Under the pieces are notes generated by a model. The model was not told where the DNA came from. It did not search any database and saw only the letters and a list, made by a program, of their open reading frames with translations. A stretch of DNA of 64,000 bases from Cololabis saira (Eukaryota > Chordata > Actinopteri > Beloniformes > Belonidae): contig NC_084591.1 of the NCBI RefSeq assembly GCF_033807715.1, positions 49,715,415-49,779,414 on the forward strand, read 5' to 3'. This document shows positions 60,249 through 64,000 of this stretch, piece by piece. Made by a program: the position numbers and the translations under genes. Numbering within the stretch: position 1 is the first letter of the stretch; each line of letters opens with the position of its first letter.

Positions 60249-63200
60249 CCTAGCACTGAACCCTGCAGGACACCGTAGCAGACCCTAGAACTGAACCCTG
60301 CGGGACACCATAGACCCTAAAACTGAACCCTGCGGGACACCATAATAGACCCTAGCACTGAACCCTGCAGGACACCATAGCAGACCCTAGAACTGAACCC
60401 TGCAGGACACCATAACAGACCCTAGTACTGAACCCTGCGGGACACCGTAGCAGACCCTAGAACTGAACACTGCAGGACACCATAGACCCTAGAACTGAAC
60501 ACTGCGGGACACCATAACAGACCCTAGAACTGAACCCTGCGGGACACCATAACAGACCCTAGAACTGAACCCTGCGGGACACCATAGACCCTAGAACTGA
60601 ACCCTGCGGCACACCATAACAGACCCTAGAACTGAATCCTGCGGGACCCCATAGACCCTAGAATTGAACCTTGCGGGAAACCATAACAGACCCTAGAACT
60701 GAACCCTGCGGGACACCATAGACCCCAGAACTGAACCCTGCGGGACACCATAGACCCTAGAACTGAACCCTGCGGGACACCATAACAGACCCTAGAACTG
60801 AACCCTGCGGGACACCATAGCAGACCCTAGTACTGAACCCTGTGGGACACCATAGACCCTAGAACTGAACCCTGTGGGACACCATAGACCCTAGAACTGA
60901 ACCCTGTGGGACACCATAGACCCTAGAACTGAACCCTGCGGGACACCATAACAGACCCTAGAACTGAACCTTGTGGGACACCATAGACCCTAGAACTGAA
61001 CCCTGTGGGACACCATAGCAGACCCTGGCACTGAACCCTGCGGGACACCATAGACCCTAGAACTGAACCCTGCGGGACACCACAACAGACCCTAGAACTG
61101 AACCCTGCGGGACACCATAGACCCTAGAACTGAACCCTGCGGGGCACCATAACAGACCCTAGAACTGAACCCTGCGGGACACCATAGCAGACCCTAGAAC
61201 TGAACCCTGTGGGACACCATAACAGACCCTAGAACTGAACCCTGCGGGACACCATAACAGACCCTAGAACTGAACCCTGCGGGACACCATAGCAGACCCT
61301 AGAACTGAACCCTGCGGGACACCATAGCAGACCCTAGAACTGAACCCTGTGGGACACCATAGACCCTAGAACTGAACCCTGCGGGACACCATAACAGACC
61401 CTAGAACTTAACCCTGCGGGACACCATAACAGACCCTAGAACTGAACCCTGCGGGACACCATAGACCCTAGTACTGAACCCTGCAGGACACCATAGCAGA
61501 CCCTAGTACTGAACCCTGCAGGACACCATAGACCCTAGTACTGAACCCTGCGGGACACCATAGACCCTAGAACTGAACCCTGCGGGACTTCATAACAGAC
61601 CATAGAACTGAACCCTGCGGGACACCATAGACCCTAGTACTGAACCCTGCTGGACACCATAGCAGACCCTAGTACTGAACCCTGCAGGACACCATAGACC
61701 CTAGTACTGAACCCTGCGGGACACCATAGACCCTAGAACTGAACCCTGCGGGACACCATAGCAGACCCTAGATCTGAACCCTGCAGGACACCATAACAGA
61801 CCCTAGAACTGAACCCTGCGGGACACCGTAGCAGACCCTAGAACTGAACCCTGCAGGACACTATAACAGACCCTAGAACTGAACGCTGCGGGACACCATA
61901 ACAGACCCTAGAACTGAACCCTGCGGGACACCATAACAGACCCTACAACTGAACCCTGCGGGACACCATAGACCCTAGTACTGAACCCTGCAGGACACCA
62001 TAACAGACCCTAGTACTGAACCCTGCGGGACACCATACCAGACCCTAGAACTGAACCCTGCGGGACACCATAGACCCCTACAACTGAACCCTGCGGGACA
62101 CCATAGTAGACCCTAGTACTGAACCCTGCAGGACACCATACCAGACCCTAGAACTGAACCCTGCGGGACACCATAGACCCTAGAACTGAACCCTGCGGGA
62201 CACCATAGACCCTAGAACTGAACCCTGCAGGACACCATAGCAGACCCTAGCACTGAACCCTGCGGGACACCATAACAGACCCTAGAACTGGACCCTGCGG
62301 GACACCGTAGCAGACCCTAGAACTGAACCCTGTGGGACACCATAACAGACCCTAGTACTGAACCCTGCGGGACACCATAGCAGACCCTAGAACTGAACCC
62401 TGCGGGACACCATAACAGACCCTAGAACTGAACCCTGCGGGACACCATAGCAGACCCTAGTACTGAACCCTGCAGGGCACCATAACAGACCCTAGAACTG
62501 AACCCTGCGGGACACCGTAGCAGACCCTAGAACTGAACCCTGCGGGACACCATAACAGACACTAGAACTGAACCCTGCGGGACACCGTAGCAGACCCTAG
62601 AACTGAACCCTGTGGGACACCATAACAGACCCTAGAACTGAACCCTGCGGGACACCATAGACCCTAGAACTGAACCCTGCGGGACACCATAACAGCCCCT
62701 AGAACTGAACCCTGCAGGACACCATAACAGACCCTAGAACTGAACCCTGCAGGACACCATAGACCCTAGTACTGAACCCTGCGGGACACCATAGCAGACC
62801 CTAGTACTGAACCCTGCAGGACACCATACCAGACCCTAGAACTGAACCCTGCGGGACACCATAGACCCTAGAACTGAACCCTGCGGGACACCATAGTAGA
62901 CCGTAGTACTGAACCCTGCGGGACACCATAGCAGACCCTAGAACTGAACCCTGCGGGACACCATAGCAGACCCTAGTACTGAACCCTGCAGGACACCATA
63001 CCAGACCCTAGAACTGAACCCTGCGGGACACCATAGACCCTAGAACTGAACCCTGCGGGACACCATAGACCCTAGAACTGAACCCTGCGGGACACCATAG
63101 CATACCCTAGTACTGAACCCTGCGGGACACCATAGACCCTAGAACTGAACCCTGCAGGACACCATAACAGACCCTAGCACTGGACCCTGCGGGGCACCAT

Positions 63201-63826
63201 AGACCCTAGAACTGAACCCTGCAGGACACCATAACAGACCCTAGCACTGGACCCTGCGGGGCACCATAGACCCTAGAACTGAACCCTGCAGGACACCATA
63301 GCAGACCCTAGAACTGAACCCTGCGGGACACCATAGACCCTAGTACTGAACCCTGTGGGACACCATAACAGACCCTAGCACTGGACCCTGCGGGACACCA
63401 TAGACCCTAGAACTGAACCCTGCGGGACACCATAGTAGACCCTAGAACTGAACCCTGCGGGACACCATAGACCCTAGTACTTAACCCTGTGGTACACCAT
63501 AACATACCCTAGAACTGAACCCTGTGGGACACCATAACAGACCCTAGAACTGAACCCTGCGGGACACCATAGACCCTAGAACTGAACCCTGCGGGACACC
63601 ATAGCAGACCCTAGAACTGAACCCTGTGGGACACCATAACAGACCCTAGCACTGGACCTTGTGGGACACCATAGCAGACCCTAGAACTGAACCCTGCAGG
63701 ACACCATAACAGACCCTAGTACTGAACCCTGCAGGACACCAAAGCAGACCCTAGAACTGAACCCTGCAGGACACCATAACAGACCCTAGTACTGAACCCT
63801 GCAGGACACCATACCAGACCCTTGTC
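60249..63826. repeat. 32/35-bp minisatellite, about 106 units (L2 RT motif derived)
   Basis: Unit CCTAGAACTGAACCCTGCGG + GACACCATAGA, with or without an extra CAG/ACA triplet, so units are 32 or 35 bp. On the minus strand each unit spells YGVPQGSVLGS, the conserved RT block of L2-type LINEs. Since 32 and 35 are not multiples of three, the frame is lost between units and no protein results. The array is continuous with the L2 fragment at 60248. Units differ by scattered changes (CTGCGG/CTGCAG/CTGTGG; AGAACTG/AGTACTG/AGCACTG). Confidence 0.95.
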
Positions 63827-63944
63827 TATTCTGATGAACCTGATGACCTTGTGTACATGGACCCTCCTGCTGAAGACCAGCCGGGCAGAGCAGGAAAAGA
63901 GAGGATGAAGAACAGAGAGAGGAGACACAGATATATTGTCAAAG
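63818..63944 (+). other. Weak candidate coding exon
   Basis: An open frame reads TLVYSDEPDDLVYMDPPAED, then KERMKNRERRHRYIVK, between a CAG acceptor-like site (63815-63817) and an AAAG|GTACAA donor-like site. It is acidic then strongly basic. No family recognised, the acceptor lacks a pyrimidine tract, and the window ends just after. Confidence 0.2.
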
Positions 63945-64000
63945 GTACAAATAAATATATATTAGCATTAATTATTATAATAAAGGGGGGGTTCTACCAT

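Noticed and set aside
60249..63826. CRISPR-like array
   Set aside because: Units are contiguous with no unique spacers, and the unit derives from an L2 reverse-transcriptase motif in a eukaryotic genome. The same reasoning excludes the 21-bp and 43/45-bp arrays.

Overview
This 64-kb window looks like accessory DNA from a teleost fish chromosome. The evidence is the repeat set: Tc1-like, hAT, Harbinger and piggyBac-type elements, an L1 of fish type, L2-like LINE remnants, tRNA-derived SINEs and a chromodomain Gypsy element. It also holds one large split gene for a SecA-like protein, a type I recall from fish genome annotations. I see no bacterial-style operon, CRISPR array or stand-alone RNA gene.

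Layout. 0-15 kb: decayed Tc1, a TIR element carrying a BED-finger remnant between 43-bp direct repeats, Harbinger-type MITEs with Myb/SANT remnants, a 1.4-kb TTCC array inside a TTAA-flanked piggyBac-like MITE, and a 14-unit 43/45-bp minisatellite. 15-21.5 kb: a three-level nest, with a Harbinger copy broken by a small MITE that is itself broken by a young complete Gypsy element (450-bp LTRs, CGTAG duplication, chromodomain, apparent self-primed primer-binding site). 22-32 kb: one old antisense L1 split by a short non-autonomous LTR element (tRNA-Leu-like PBS), a 2.6-kb hAT element with its own nested inserts, and a tRNA-SINE. 34-36 kb: a second GGAA/TTCC MITE copy, inverted to the first. 37.8-41.5 kb: a plus-strand L1 ORF2 pseudogene with a retroposed insert. 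41.5-45 kb: AT-rich DNA with a (TA)n-bearing TIR element.

45.6-59.5 kb, minus strand: the only convincing host gene. A 5.2-kb exon keeps every SecA/DEAD ATPase motif and is followed by four short exons whose splice sites and phases join without a break (6,081 nt, 2,026 codons plus stop; the 5' end is outside or unseen). The short exons add an OTU-like cysteine motif and a segment with an HNH-like EADHIPP motif. Its introns carry a hAT MITE, a complete Harbinger MITE, an (ATTC)n run beside a splice acceptor, and two 21-bp Pro-rich-reading arrays split by a hAT element.

44.8-45.4 kb and 59.7-63.8 kb: directly repeated L2-derived sequence flanks the gene. In both copies a 32/35-bp minisatellite (6 units on one side, about 106 on the other) is built from the piece of the L2 reverse-transcriptase gene that encodes GVPQGSVLGP. 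I rank the SecA-like gene, the RT-motif satellite and the self-priming Gypsy element as the most interesting items.
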